Source of the DNA: JALZEG01 sp046263255
Lineage (GTDB): Bacteria; Actinomycetota; CADDZG01; WHSQ01
Direction of reading: 5' to 3'
NCBI GenBank assembly: GCA_046263255.1
Contig: JBHELD010000005.1
Location: forward strand, 1-47,209
DNA: 47,209 nt
The notes below the pieces were generated by a model. The model was not told the origin of the DNA, ran no database searches, and worked only from the letters and a program-made list of their open reading frames with translations. Below, one piece after another: positions 16,121-23,631 of the stretch; the stretch's first letter is position 1, and every line of letters starts with the position of its first letter. Made by a program: the position numbers and the translations under genes.

Positions 16121-17182
16121 CTATGCCACGCGGCGGCCCGCCCGCCACACCATCCTCACGTCGCACAGCTTCACGGGGTCTGCGAGCGCGTCCACCGGCA
16201 CGGCCACGACGTCCGCGTCCATGCCCTCTGCGAGGGCGCCCTTCGACGGCAGCCCGAGATGCTCCGCGGCAACCGTGGTCGCGGCGCCCACGACCTCGGT
16301 CGCCGTGAAGCCCGCGGCCGTCATGGCGGCCACCTCGGACGGGTCGATCCCCGGACGGGGACCCTCGTTGCCGAGGTCGGTGCCGTAGACGACGGTCCCG
16401 CGCGCGGCGCGGAAGCGCGCGAGGTTCGCGATCGCGATCTCGCGGTCGCGCCCGAACCGGATCGACAGCGTGGGAACGACGGCCATCCCGGCGGACACCA
16501 TCGCCGCGACGAGGTCGCCGGAAAGCTCCTCCTCGCTCATCAGCATGTGCGCGAGCTCGTCCACGCCGCACGCGATCGCCTTGCGCAGCTCGTCGATGCC
16601 GTAGACGTGCGCGGTGACCTTCAGCCCGCGCCCGTGCGCGGCCGACACCACGGCCGCGAGCGTGGCGTGGTCGAAGACGGGACCCGCGGGAGGATCGAGC
16701 GCGACCTTTATCGCGGCGGCGCCGGCGCCGGAGAGGGAGTCCACGACCGCCGCCGCCTCCTCGGGCCCGCGCACCTCGTGGCCGGTGCCGGGCGGCGCCC
16801 ACGCGGCGCGCGTCGGATAGCCGCCGGGGGCGGTGAGGATCGGGCCGACGCACAGGATCTCCGGGCCGTCGAGGGCGGCGGCGCGCGACCTTCGCGCGAG
16901 CTCGAAGATCTCCGTCTGGGGCCATCCGAGGTCCCGCACGGTCGTGACGCCGCCCCGGACGACCTCGCCCGGATCGGCGAAGGCGATGTGGACGTGCGCG
17001 TCGACGAACCCGGGCACGAGCAACAGCCCCGAGCCGTCGAGCGACTCGGCGGCGCGCGGCGGGGGAATGCCGATGCCCGCGACGAGGTTCCCGTGGAGGA
17101 CGAGACTCGCTCTCTCGACCACCGCCGGCGGCCGTCCGAAGAGAACGGTCGCATCTCTGATCACGGTCGTAGTCGCGTTCAC
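16121..17182 (-). CDS. Amidohydrolase family protein (imidazolonepropionase/prolidase-like)
   Basis: About 353 residues, metal-dependent hydrolase with a TIM barrel flanked by a beta sandwich. FVDAHVHIAF supplies the H-x-H metal ligands, AAAIKVAL the carbamylated-lysine position, LKVTAHVYG and DELAHMLM two further histidines, and VVYGTDLGNEG the catalytic Asp. SLVLHGNLVAGIG and ADVVAVPVD form the sandwich. This is the large branch that includes imidazolonepropionases and Xaa-Pro dipeptidases; the substrate is not predictable. The GTG 17182 start gives MNATTTVIRDATVLF, the usual opening. In-frame ATG 17203 and GTG 17224 add unconserved residues. A TATGCC hexamer 7 bases upstream of GTG is compatible with leaderless transcription but weak. 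Confidence 0.85.
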   Translation of the reverse strand: MNATTTVIRDATVLFGRPPAVVERASLVLHGNLVAGIGIPPPRAAESLDGSGLLLVPGFVDAHVHIAFADPGEVVRGGVTTVRDLGWPQTEIFELARRSRAAALDGPEILCVGPILTAPGGYPTRAAWAPPGTGHEVRGPEEAAAVVDSLSGAGAAAIKVALDPPAGPVFDHATLAAVVSAAHGRGLKVTAHVYGIDELRKAIACGVDELAHMLMSEEELSGDLVAAMVSAGMAVVPTLSIRFGRDREIAIANLARFRAARGTVVYGTDLGNEGPRPGIDPSEVAAMTAAGFTATEVVGAATTVAAEHLGLPSKGALAEGMDADVVAVPVDALADPVKLCDVRMVWRAGRRVA

Positions 17183-17313
17183 GTAACCGGCATATTCGGG
17201 CATCTGCCGTCGTGGCGGGTACACTCTTGTGGCAGTGCATCACGCGGCGCCGGCCTCGGCGCGCCCCCCTCGGCAGGGCACCCGCCTCGCCGCGCTAGGA
17301 AGGTGATCCATTC

Positions 17314-18471
17314 TTGGAAGACGCATCGACCCTCCACGAGCAGGCGACGTTCGCTTCGTTGGGCATACCGCAGGACGTCCTCGCTCGACTGGACGAGCGC
17401 GGCTTCGCGAAGCCGTTCCCGATTCAGGCCCGCGTGCTCCCCGTCGCGCTGCAGGGGCGTGACGTCTTCGGCCAGGCCCAGACCGGCTCCGGGAAGACCC
17501 TTGCGTTTGCCGTCCCGATCGTGGCGGCGGCCGCCAACCGGGGGAAGCATCCGTACGCGCTCGTGATGGTGCCGACGCGCGAGCTGGCGGCACAGGTCGC
17601 CGAGGAGATCGACGGCATCTCCGGAGGTCTCCGTGTGATGGCCGCGTACGGCGGCCGGCCGGTGAGCAAGGACCTCGCGAAGCTGCAGCGCGGGATCGAC
17701 GTCGTGGTTGCGACGCCGGGCCGCCTCGCCGACCTCTACGAACGCGGGGCGATGGTGCTCGACCGCGTCAAGATCCTCGTGCTCGACGAGGCGGACCGGA
17801 TGCTCGACCTCGGGTTCATGTACGACATGGACTGGCTGATCCGACGGCTCCCGTCGGAGCGTCAGACGATGCTGTTCTCGGCGACGCTCGCCGCGAGCGT
17901 CCGGCAGCTCGCCCGCCGGTACATGGTCGATCCCGAGCACATCGACGTCGCTGCGGAGGGGACTCTGGTCGAGGACGTCGAGCACCGTTTCTTCCTCGTC
18001 CACCCCATGGACAAGCTCCAGGTGCTGCTGACGCTCGTCGAGAAGCAGCCGCTGACGATCGTCTTCACGCGCACGAAGCGGTACGCGGCCCGGCTCAACG
18101 ACGAGCTCAAGAAGAAGCGGATCGCGGTGGCGGCGCTGCACGGCGACATGCCGCAGGGCGCGCGCACGCAGGCGCTCGCGGACTTCACCTCGGCGAAGGC
18201 GAAGATCCTCGTCGCATCCGACGTCGCCGCCCGCGGTCTCGACGTCGCGGGGGTCGAGCAGGTGATCAACTACGACCCGCCGGAGGACCCTACGGCGTAC
18301 ACGCACCGCAGCGGGCGCACGGCGCGCGCCGGCGCGACGGGGCTCTGCGTCACGCTCTGCACGTTCGAAGAGAGGGGCCACGTCGAGCTCATGCTGAGAC
18401 GGCTCGGGCTCGACGCGCCGATCGAGGAGGTCTTCTCGACGTCGCCGGTCCTCAAAGAGATGGCTAGCTGA
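17314..18471 (+). CDS. DEAD-box ATP-dependent RNA helicase
   Basis: A 385-residue minimal DEAD-box helicase core with almost no C-terminal extension. Motifs in order: Q motif (GFAKPFPIQARVLPVAL), I AQTGSGKT, Ia PTRELAAQ, GG, Ib TPGRL, II DEAD, III SAT, IV IVFTRTK, V ASDVAARGLDV, VI HRSGRTARAG. It unwinds RNA in ribosome assembly or decay. The start is TTG 17314 with AGGAAGG 10 bases upstream; no ATG or GTG in frame fits the conserved FASLGIPQDVLARL opening better. It lies 17 bases before a small basic-tailed protein gene that probably shares its transcript; such charged tails are usually fused to the helicase in other species. Confidence 0.93.
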   Translation: MEDASTLHEQATFASLGIPQDVLARLDERGFAKPFPIQARVLPVALQGRDVFGQAQTGSGKTLAFAVPIVAAAANRGKHPYALVMVPTRELAAQVAEEIDGISGGLRVMAAYGGRPVSKDLAKLQRGIDVVVATPGRLADLYERGAMVLDRVKILVLDEADRMLDLGFMYDMDWLIRRLPSERQTMLFSATLAASVRQLARRYMVDPEHIDVAAEGTLVEDVEHRFFLVHPMDKLQVLLTLVEKQPLTIVFTRTKRYAARLNDELKKKRIAVAALHGDMPQGARTQALADFTSAKAKILVASDVAARGLDVAGVEQVINYDPPEDPTAYTHRSGRTARAGATGLCVTLCTFEERGHVELMLRRLGLDAPIEEVFSTSPVLKEMAS

Positions 18472-18488
18472 GAAGGGGCTGACGAAGG

Positions 18489-18830
18489 ATGGAACCGGGC
18501 GAAGTTATCTGGGAAGGGAAGATCGGCTCGACCAACCTGCGCGTGGGCGTGCCGCACTCCGAGGCGATCGTCGCGGAGTGGGACACGCCGAAGGGGAGCC
18601 GGCACAAGGTCTCCGACTCGATCCAGGAGTTCGAGCGCGCCGTGCTCTTCCAGCTCCTGCTCACGAGCGGCGAGACCGACGACAGCGTGACCGCGGACGT
18701 GATCGCGGCCGTGGAGAAGGCGCAGGCCGAGCGGCCGAAGCGCCAGCCGGAAGGCGACGCGCCGCGCCGGCGCAAGAATCCCAAGGTCAGGCAGCACCGT
18801 CGTTCGCGCCGCCCGCCGCGGCGCCGTTAG
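18489..18830 (+). CDS. Small conserved-looking protein with an Arg/Lys-rich tail
   Basis: 113 residues, family not recognised. The first 75 residues predict a compact alpha/beta fold (EVIWEGKIGSTNLRVGV, SIQEFERAVLFQLLLTSGE, VTADVIAAVEKAQAE). The last 35 residues are almost entirely Arg, Lys, Pro, Gln and His, and are typical of RNA-contacting tails. ATG 18489 has GAAGGGG about 10 bases upstream. The 17-base distance from the helicase stop suggests one transcript, so a role as helicase co-factor or RNA-binding partner is a reasonable inference, not shown by sequence. A 6-bp GGCGCC/GGCGCC hairpin overlaps its stop. Confidence 0.7.
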   Translation: MEPGEVIWEGKIGSTNLRVGVPHSEAIVAEWDTPKGSRHKVSDSIQEFERAVLFQLLLTSGETDDSVTADVIAAVEKAQAERPKRQPEGDAPRRRKNPKVRQHRRSRRPPRRR

Positions 18831-18851
18831 GCGCCACCCGCCGCGCCGGTG

Positions 18852-18857
18852 TAGGAC
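18852..18857 (+). promoter_or_regulatory. Candidate leaderless -10 element (TAGGAC) for the GMC gene
   Basis: TAGGAC ends 8 bases before the G of GTG 18865, the same geometry as the TAGGAT elements but with C at the last position. No Shine-Dalgarno sequence. Confidence 0.4.
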
Positions 18858-18864
18858 TGCACCT

Positions 18865-20808
18865 GTGATCGAGCCAGGCGTCTACCCCGCGTCGAGCCGC
18901 GCGGTTCTCGCCGCGCTCGCCCGCGGCGTCCTCGGCCGCGGCCACGAGCCCGGCCTCATGCCGCGGATGCTGGAGGTAGTCGACCTGCTGCCGACTGCGG
19001 GCGCGCGCCGGGAGGTCGTGACGACGCTCGCTGCCCTCGACACGCGGGCGGGCGCGCTCGCGCTGACGGGGAGGCCGGTCCCGGTCTCGTGGCTGACGCC
19101 GGAGGAGGCGGAGGCGCTGCTGATCAGATGGAAGTCGAGCCGCGCCGCGTCGCTCCGCGACCTGGCCGGCGTCGTGATCTCGCTGGCTCTCTCGGTGTAC
19201 TACGGGACCGCGGGGCCGCAATGGAAGCGCATCGGCTATCCCGGACCGCCGGCACCGCCCCCGGACGTCCCGAAGCGGCTGTCGCCGATCGAGATCGCCG
19301 AGGATACGGAGGTGGCCTGCGACGCGGTGGTCGTCGGCTCGGGAGCGGGAGGCGGCTGCGTCGCCGCGTACCTCGCGCGCGCCGGGCTCGACGTCGTCGT
19401 GCTCGAGAAGGGGTCGTACCGGAGCGAGAGCGACTTCCACCACCGGGAGTTCGAGGCGACGAAGGAGATGTACCTGTACGGCCTCACGCTCGCGACCGAG
19501 GACCTGGGCTGCCGGATCATCGCGGGCTCGACGCTGGGGGGCGGCACCGTCGTGAACTACGCGACCTCGTTACGCACCCCGCCGCACGTCCTCCGGCAAT
19601 GGCGGGCGGAGTCCGGCATCGACGCGTTCGTCTCGGGCGAGTTCGACCGGTCGCTTGACGAGGTGAGCGAGCGGCTCGGCGTGAACACCGACTCGAGCGC
19701 AGCGGGACGGCGCGACGAGGTGCTCGAGGAGGGGCTGAAGAAGCTCGGCTGGCACGTCGACGCGCTCCCGCGCGCGGTGCGCGGCTGCACGCAGGACGAG
19801 GCGTGCGGGTACTGCGGGTTCGGGTGCCGCGTGGGTGCCAAGCAGTCGACGCTGCGCACGTACCTGGAGGACGCCGCGGGGGCCGGCGCGCGGATGTTCA
19901 CCGGCGCCGACGTCCGCCGTGTCGGGATCGCAGGAGCCGGTCGGCGCGGGAGAGACGCGCGTGCGACCGGCGTCGAGGCCCTGTGCGGCCGCCACCGCCT
20001 CAGCGTCTCGGCCCGCGCGGTCGTCGTCGCCGGCGGCTCGATCGAGACCCCCGCCTTGCTGCTGCGTTCGGGGCTGGGAGGCCAGGTCGGCCGCAATCTC
20101 CGGCTGCACCCGGGCTCGGCCGCGTTCGGGGTCTTCGACGACGACGTCAACATGTGGGAGGGCACGCTGCAGTCGCGCTATTCGAGCGAGCTCCGGGCGG
20201 CCGACGACGGCTACGGCCCGATCTTCGAGACCGTTCCCGTGCACCCCGGCGCGGGGTCGGCCGCGCTCCCGTGGGTGTCGTCGCGCCAGCACCTCGAGCT
20301 CATGTCGGAGTTCCCGCGGCTATCGCTCTGCGCGGTGCTGGCCCGCGACGAGACCGCGGGCTGCGTGAGGATCGCGCGCGACGGCGGCCCGCGCGTCCAC
20401 TACAGGCTCACGCGCGCCGACGAGCGCCGGATCGCCGACGGGATCGCGGGAGCGGCCGCCGTCATGGAGGCCGCAGGCGCGCGGCGGATCTTCTCGCAGC
20501 ACCACCGGCTGCTCGAGTACGAGCCGGGGGAACCGGGCGCGCGCGAGGCGTGGGTCGACGCGACGCGGCGCACCGGCTACCGCGACGGGACGATCACGTT
20601 CTTCTCGTACCACCAGATGGGGTCGTGCCGGATGGGAGTCGACCCCGCGACTTCGGCGATCGGGCCGGACAACGAGTCGCACGAGGTCGCCAACCTGTTC
20701 GTGACCGACGCGTCGGCGTTCCCGACCGCGTCGGGTGTCAACCCGATGCTGTCGGTCTACGGGATCGCGAACCGCGCCGCCGGGTTCGTCGCCGACCGCC
20801 TCTCCTAA
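18865..20808 (+). CDS. GMC-family FAD oxidoreductase (long-chain alcohol oxidase type)
   Basis: A 647-residue flavoprotein. An N-terminal helical region of about 130 residues (SSRAVLAALARGVLG to LALSVYYGT) resembles that of long-chain fatty alcohol oxidases. The FAD site VVVGSGAGGGCVAAYLA is at about residue 153 and is followed by VVVLEKGSY. GSTLGGGTVVNYATSLRTP is the second flavin motif. GYCGFGCRVGAKQST is a Cys-rich signature of the FAO branch. HQMGSCRMG and ASGVNPMLSVYGIANRA supply the C-terminal His and Asn of the active site. It probably oxidises a hydrophobic alcohol; the electron acceptor is unknown. GTG start, probably leaderless. Its stop overlaps the convergent zinc-finger gene by 4 bases. 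Confidence 0.87.
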   Translation: MIEPGVYPASSRAVLAALARGVLGRGHEPGLMPRMLEVVDLLPTAGARREVVTTLAALDTRAGALALTGRPVPVSWLTPEEAEALLIRWKSSRAASLRDLAGVVISLALSVYYGTAGPQWKRIGYPGPPAPPPDVPKRLSPIEIAEDTEVACDAVVVGSGAGGGCVAAYLARAGLDVVVLEKGSYRSESDFHHREFEATKEMYLYGLTLATEDLGCRIIAGSTLGGGTVVNYATSLRTPPHVLRQWRAESGIDAFVSGEFDRSLDEVSERLGVNTDSSAAGRRDEVLEEGLKKLGWHVDALPRAVRGCTQDEACGYCGFGCRVGAKQSTLRTYLEDAAGAGARMFTGADVRRVGIAGAGRRGRDARATGVEALCGRHRLSVSARAVVVAGGSIETPALLLRSGLGGQVGRNLRLHPGSAAFGVFDDDVNMWEGTLQSRYSSELRAADDGYGPIFETVPVHPGAGSAALPWVSSRQHLELMSEFPRLSLCAVLARDETAGCVRIARDGGPRVHYRLTRADERRIADGIAGAAAVMEAAGARRIFSQHHRLLEYEPGEPGAREAWVDATRRTGYRDGTITFFSYHQMGSCRMGVDPATSAIGPDNESHEVANLFVTDASAFPTASGVNPMLSVYGIANRAAGFVADRLS

Positions 20809-20921
20809 CGCTCGTCTTGCTCCCGGTCCCGGTTCGGATGGTCGAACGCGATGTGCTGCTGCAGGTCGGCGCGCGACCCGAACTTCAGGTCGCAGTGGGG
20901 GCATTGAAGGACGTCGTTCAC
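20805..20921 (-). CDS. 38-residue single C2H2 zinc-finger protein
   Basis: A short gene on the minus strand. GTG 20921 is preceded at 5 bases by a perfect AGGAGG. The product contains one classical finger, CPHCDLKFGSRADLQQHIAF followed by DH: C-x2-C-x12-H-x4-H with the conserved Phe and Leu in the right places, then a charged tail (PNRDREQDER). The finger occupies residues 7-28, so almost the whole protein is the domain. Such single fingers can bind DNA or protein; the Ros/MucR family is the best-known bacterial C2H2 group but is much larger. It ends inside the stop of the GMC gene (4-base tail-to-tail overlap) and is divergent from the unknown protein at 20978. The strong RBS and intact motif make it a convincing gene. 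Confidence 0.8.
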   Translation of the reverse strand: MNDVLQCPHCDLKFGSRADLQQHIAFDHPNRDREQDER

Positions 20922-20926
20922 GGCTG

Positions 20927-20932
20927 CCTCCT
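20927..20932 (-). promoter_or_regulatory. Consensus Shine-Dalgarno for the zinc-finger microprotein
   Basis: AGGAGG on the minus strand, 5 bases from GTG 20921; one of the best ribosome binding sites in the window and the key support for this short gene. Confidence 0.75.
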
Positions 20933-20977
20933 GCTGTCGCGGGTCGGTTCCCCCCATCGTCGCACGGGGGCCGCTCC

Positions 20978-21973
20978 GTGATCCAGCCGTGGCGCGACCT
21001 GATCGAGGCCGGGGACCTCAACGGGCTGCTGCGTACGGTCGACGGGCTGTGCGCGGCGCGGGCGTGGGACGAGCTGCTCGACGTGGCCGACGCGTGCGAC
21101 GACGCGCTCGAACGCGGCAAACAGCTGTGGCCGATCAGCTCCCACGTCGACTACCGCATCGCGCTCGAGGCGCCGGGTGAGTACGCCGCGTCCGTCCTCA
21201 CGCCCGACGTCGGCCGGTTCGCGCACGGCCCCCTCACCGAGGTGGCCGCGTCGACGCACCCCTGGGCCGAGCTCGCGCCGCACCTCGGCGACCCGGTGAC
21301 GGCGTCGTACGTCGCCCAGGAACGCGTGCTGAGGGGGGAGGTCCTGACGGACGACGAGAGCGCGCATCCGGAGCTCGTCGACCTGCCGCTCGCGCTGCAG
21401 GAGTGGGAGCCCCCGTATGCGCTCGCCACCTTCCGTTCCAACCTCGTCGAGGTTCAGGAGCCGTGGGAGCCGCGGGCCTCGTGGCGCGAGGTGTCGCCCA
21501 GGGCGGGCGATCCCGTCGACGACCCGGAGCTCGCCGACGCGCTGCTGGAGCTCGTCGCCCCGTGGACTGGGGAGTCGAACGGCGCGGCCCGCGCGGCGGT
21601 CGTCGAAGGCGACGCGGGCGCGGCCGTCGGCGCGCTCGCGTACGGACCCGTCCGGATCGCGCCGCTCCAGGTCGACGAGGCGCTGCGGCAGATGGGATGG
21701 GCGGCCGCGAGCGGCGGCGCGCACGGACGGAGGCGAGGCGCGGCCCTCGGCCGCTTTGCCGCGTGGTACACGGCGGCGCTACTGTCCGACCTCCCGTGGC
21801 CCGCGCAGGCGCCGGACGTCGGAGCCGGTGCCGCCCGCCTGCGGTGGTTCCTGTGGGACGAGGAGGGCCCGGAGGAAGGGTGGGTGCTGAGGATGGCGGT
21901 CGAAGACCCCGGCGGGGGTTGGTCGGCGGCCATCGGCGCGACCGACGTGCTCACCGAAGGCGAGGAGCTGTGA
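20978..21973 (+). CDS. Uncharacterised 331-residue protein coupled to a kinase-like gene
   Basis: Family not recognised. The product from GTG 20978 (MIQPWRDLIEAGDLNGLL) is soluble, Ala/Glu/Asp/Trp-rich and lacks signal peptide or TM. The first 60 residues predict short helices resembling a solenoid (WDELLDVADACDDALERGK). The middle (TEVAASTHPWAELAPHLG, VTASYVAQERVLRGE) and the end (LRWFLWDEEGPEEGWVLRMAVED) contain many tryptophans. Paired segments VAPWTGESNGAARAAVVEGD and ALAYGPVRIAPL suggest an alpha/beta C-terminal domain. Its stop overlaps the next gene's GTG (GTGA), so the two products are likely partners. Upstream in-frame codons to 20735 lie inside the GMC and zinc-finger genes and are not used. 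Confidence 0.7.
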   Translation: MIQPWRDLIEAGDLNGLLRTVDGLCAARAWDELLDVADACDDALERGKQLWPISSHVDYRIALEAPGEYAASVLTPDVGRFAHGPLTEVAASTHPWAELAPHLGDPVTASYVAQERVLRGEVLTDDESAHPELVDLPLALQEWEPPYALATFRSNLVEVQEPWEPRASWREVSPRAGDPVDDPELADALLELVAPWTGESNGAARAAVVEGDAGAAVGALAYGPVRIAPLQVDEALRQMGWAAASGGAHGRRRGAALGRFAAWYTAALLSDLPWPAQAPDVGAGAARLRWFLWDEEGPEEGWVLRMAVEDPGGGWSAAIGATDVLTEGEEL

Positions 21974-22560
21974 GGGAGGGGCCCGAGGTCTCGGTCCTCG
22001 TCCACGAGCTCGGCGGGATCCTGTCGAGCGTCCAGGGCTTCGCGCACATCGCCGAGGCGAACCCGGCTCACCCGGACAGGGAGCGGTTCATCAAGCTCGC
22101 CGCCGCGGAGGCACGCCGCGCCGCGCAGACGCTGAAGGACCTGCATCTCGCGCGGGCGCTCGACCGCGGGACCGTCGCGGCGTCGCCGCCGCCGGTCGAG
22201 ATGACCGAGCTGATGGCCCCCTTCGTCCAGGAGACGGCGGGCGCGGGGCTTCACCCGGCCGGCGGCCGCGGCGTGATGGTGCGCGTGGACCCGGCAAAGC
22301 TCGCCGCGCTCGTGGCGCGGTGCATCGAGGCGTCGCAGACCCCGCCGGAGATGCGCATGGCCGGCGCCGATCCGGTGCTCGTGATCGCGCTCGGTCCCGC
22401 CGCCGAGCTCGACCGCCGGCGCGCCGCGCTGGACGCTCCCTATCCCGAGATGGTCCTGTTCTCGCTCACGCGGCGCCTCGTCGAATGCTGGGGCGGCGAC
22501 CTCACGATCGGCGCGGAGGACGACCGGACGGTCGTCGCGATCCGCCTCCCGGCGGCCTAG
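21970..22560 (+). CDS. Histidine-kinase-like protein, short and degenerate
   Basis: A 196-residue cytoplasmic protein. VLVHELGGILSSVQGFAHIAE near the N-terminus matches a HisKA H-box (H12; normal form HELRTPL-T-I-G), with the Thr-Pro replaced. A second helix (FIKLAAAEARRAAQTLKDLH) completes a DHp-like hairpin. The C-terminal RLVECWGGDLTIGAEDDRTVVAIRLP resembles the end of an HATPase domain, but clear N, G1 and G2 boxes are lacking. It may be a phosphotransfer protein or a pseudokinase rather than an active kinase; HisKA-like phosphotransferases such as ChpT show that such folds exist. No sensor or TM domain is present. GTGA overlap couples it to the unknown upstream protein, which may act as sensor. 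Confidence 0.65.
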   Translation: MREGPEVSVLVHELGGILSSVQGFAHIAEANPAHPDRERFIKLAAAEARRAAQTLKDLHLARALDRGTVAASPPPVEMTELMAPFVQETAGAGLHPAGGRGVMVRVDPAKLAALVARCIEASQTPPEMRMAGADPVLVIALGPAAELDRRRAALDAPYPEMVLFSLTRRLVECWGGDLTIGAEDDRTVVAIRLPAA

Positions 22561-23273
22561 CCCCCGACCGTCCCTCCCGGAGAGAGGTCCACGACCTCGA
22601 GCCCGTCGACGTCGGCCGCCTCGCGCCGCAGGTCCGCCGGCGTCCCGACGAGGACCGGGAACGTCCCGAAGTGCATCGGGATCACGGTCTTCACTTCGAG
22701 AAGCCGTACGGCCTCGGCCGCGGAGCGGGGGCCCATCGTGTAGTGGTCGCCGATCGGCAGCAGCGCGACGTCCGGCTCGAGCAGCCGCCCGATCAGCGCC
22801 ATGTCCGAGAACACCGCGGTGTCGCCCGCGTGGTAGAGACGGAAGCCGTCCTCGAGCTCGAGGACGAACCCCGCGGCCTCGCCGCCGTACACGATCCGGT
22901 CGCCGTCCGTGATCCCGCAGGAGTGGACTGCGTGGACCATGTGGGCGCGGCAGCCGGCCACGTCGACCGTGCCGCCCTTGTTCATGTCGATCACGTTCTC
23001 GACGCCCTTCGTGCCGAGCCACGCGGCGGTCTCGGCGATGCAGACGACCTGCGGCGACGTCTCGCCGGCGATCTCAACGGCGTCGGAGATGTGGTCGAAG
23101 TGCCCGTGCGTGATGAGCATCGCGTCGAGGTCGCCGACGTCCTTCATCTCGTCGGGACAGGCGGGGTTCCCCTGCACCCACGGGTCGATCAGGATCCTCT
23201 TGCCGCCGCCGGTCTCGACGAGGAAGGTGGAGTGGCCCAGCCAGGTGATCTTCGTCCCGCTCGGGAGCTGCAT
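22557..23273 (-). CDS. UPF0173-type metal-dependent hydrolase (metallo-beta-lactamase fold)
   Basis: A 238-residue cytoplasmic MBL-fold protein. ITWLGHSTFLVETGGGKRILIDPW is the family opening. THGHFDHISDA gives the HxHxDH metal site; YHAGDTAVFSDMALIG and IPMHFGTFPVL provide further ligands. GDHYTMGPRSAAEAVRLL is characteristic of the UPF0173 (YtkL-like) group; activity in vivo is unknown. ATG 23273 has GAGGAGG 8 bases upstream, and TAAGAT at 23311-23316 (minus) is a plausible -10 giving a leader of about 30 bases. Its stop overlaps the stop of the kinase-like gene (22558-22560). Confidence 0.88.
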   Translation of the reverse strand: MQLPSGTKITWLGHSTFLVETGGGKRILIDPWVQGNPACPDEMKDVGDLDAMLITHGHFDHISDAVEIAGETSPQVVCIAETAAWLGTKGVENVIDMNKGGTVDVAGCRAHMVHAVHSCGITDGDRIVYGGEAAGFVLELEDGFRLYHAGDTAVFSDMALIGRLLEPDVALLPIGDHYTMGPRSAAEAVRLLEVKTVIPMHFGTFPVLVGTPADLRREAADVDGLEVVDLSPGGTVGG

Positions 23274-23349
23274 CTTTGCGACCTCCTCGTGACGTCTTAT
23301 GAGATGGTCGATCTTAGGTGGCGTCGGGGCACGGCCCGAGGAGGTGGCG

Positions 23350-23586
23350 ATGATCTCTGCAGCCATGGCGGTCGCGCTGGCGCTCGCCGCGGCGTCGCCT
23401 TCGGGCGGAGAGCCGCGGGGGCTGGAGCGCCACGTCTGCCTCTTGCACCACGACTGCGCGCCCGAGCCCGTGCTCTGCCTGACGGCCGCCCTCGGCGAGT
23501 GCGCGTCGCCCGCGCAGGTCTGCCTGCCGGGCCCGTGCACGCTCGGCCCCGTAGGGGCGCCATCCCCACGCGAACCGCTATCTTGA
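23350..23586 (+). CDS. Small secreted cysteine-rich protein
   Basis: 78 residues. ATG 23350 has GAGGAGG 5 bases upstream. A short hydrophobic signal-like segment (MISAAMAVALALAAASPSGG) is followed by a mature part of about 55 residues with six cysteines (HVCLLHHDCAPEPVLCL, GECASPAQVCLPGPCTLG). Six cysteines in about 37 residues suggest a disulfide-knotted extracellular peptide. I do not recognise a family. It diverges from the UPF0173 gene with a 76-base gap (TTAGGT at 23314-23319 is a possible -10) and lies 45 bases before the patatin gene in the same direction, so it may be co-transcribed with it. Confidence 0.65.
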   Translation: MISAAMAVALALAAASPSGGEPRGLERHVCLLHHDCAPEPVLCLTAALGECASPAQVCLPGPCTLGPVGAPSPREPLS

Positions 23587-23631
23587 CTCCTCGCTGCCGG
23601 CAGTGGGGGCGTGCCGGAGAAGGGGGGAGCC

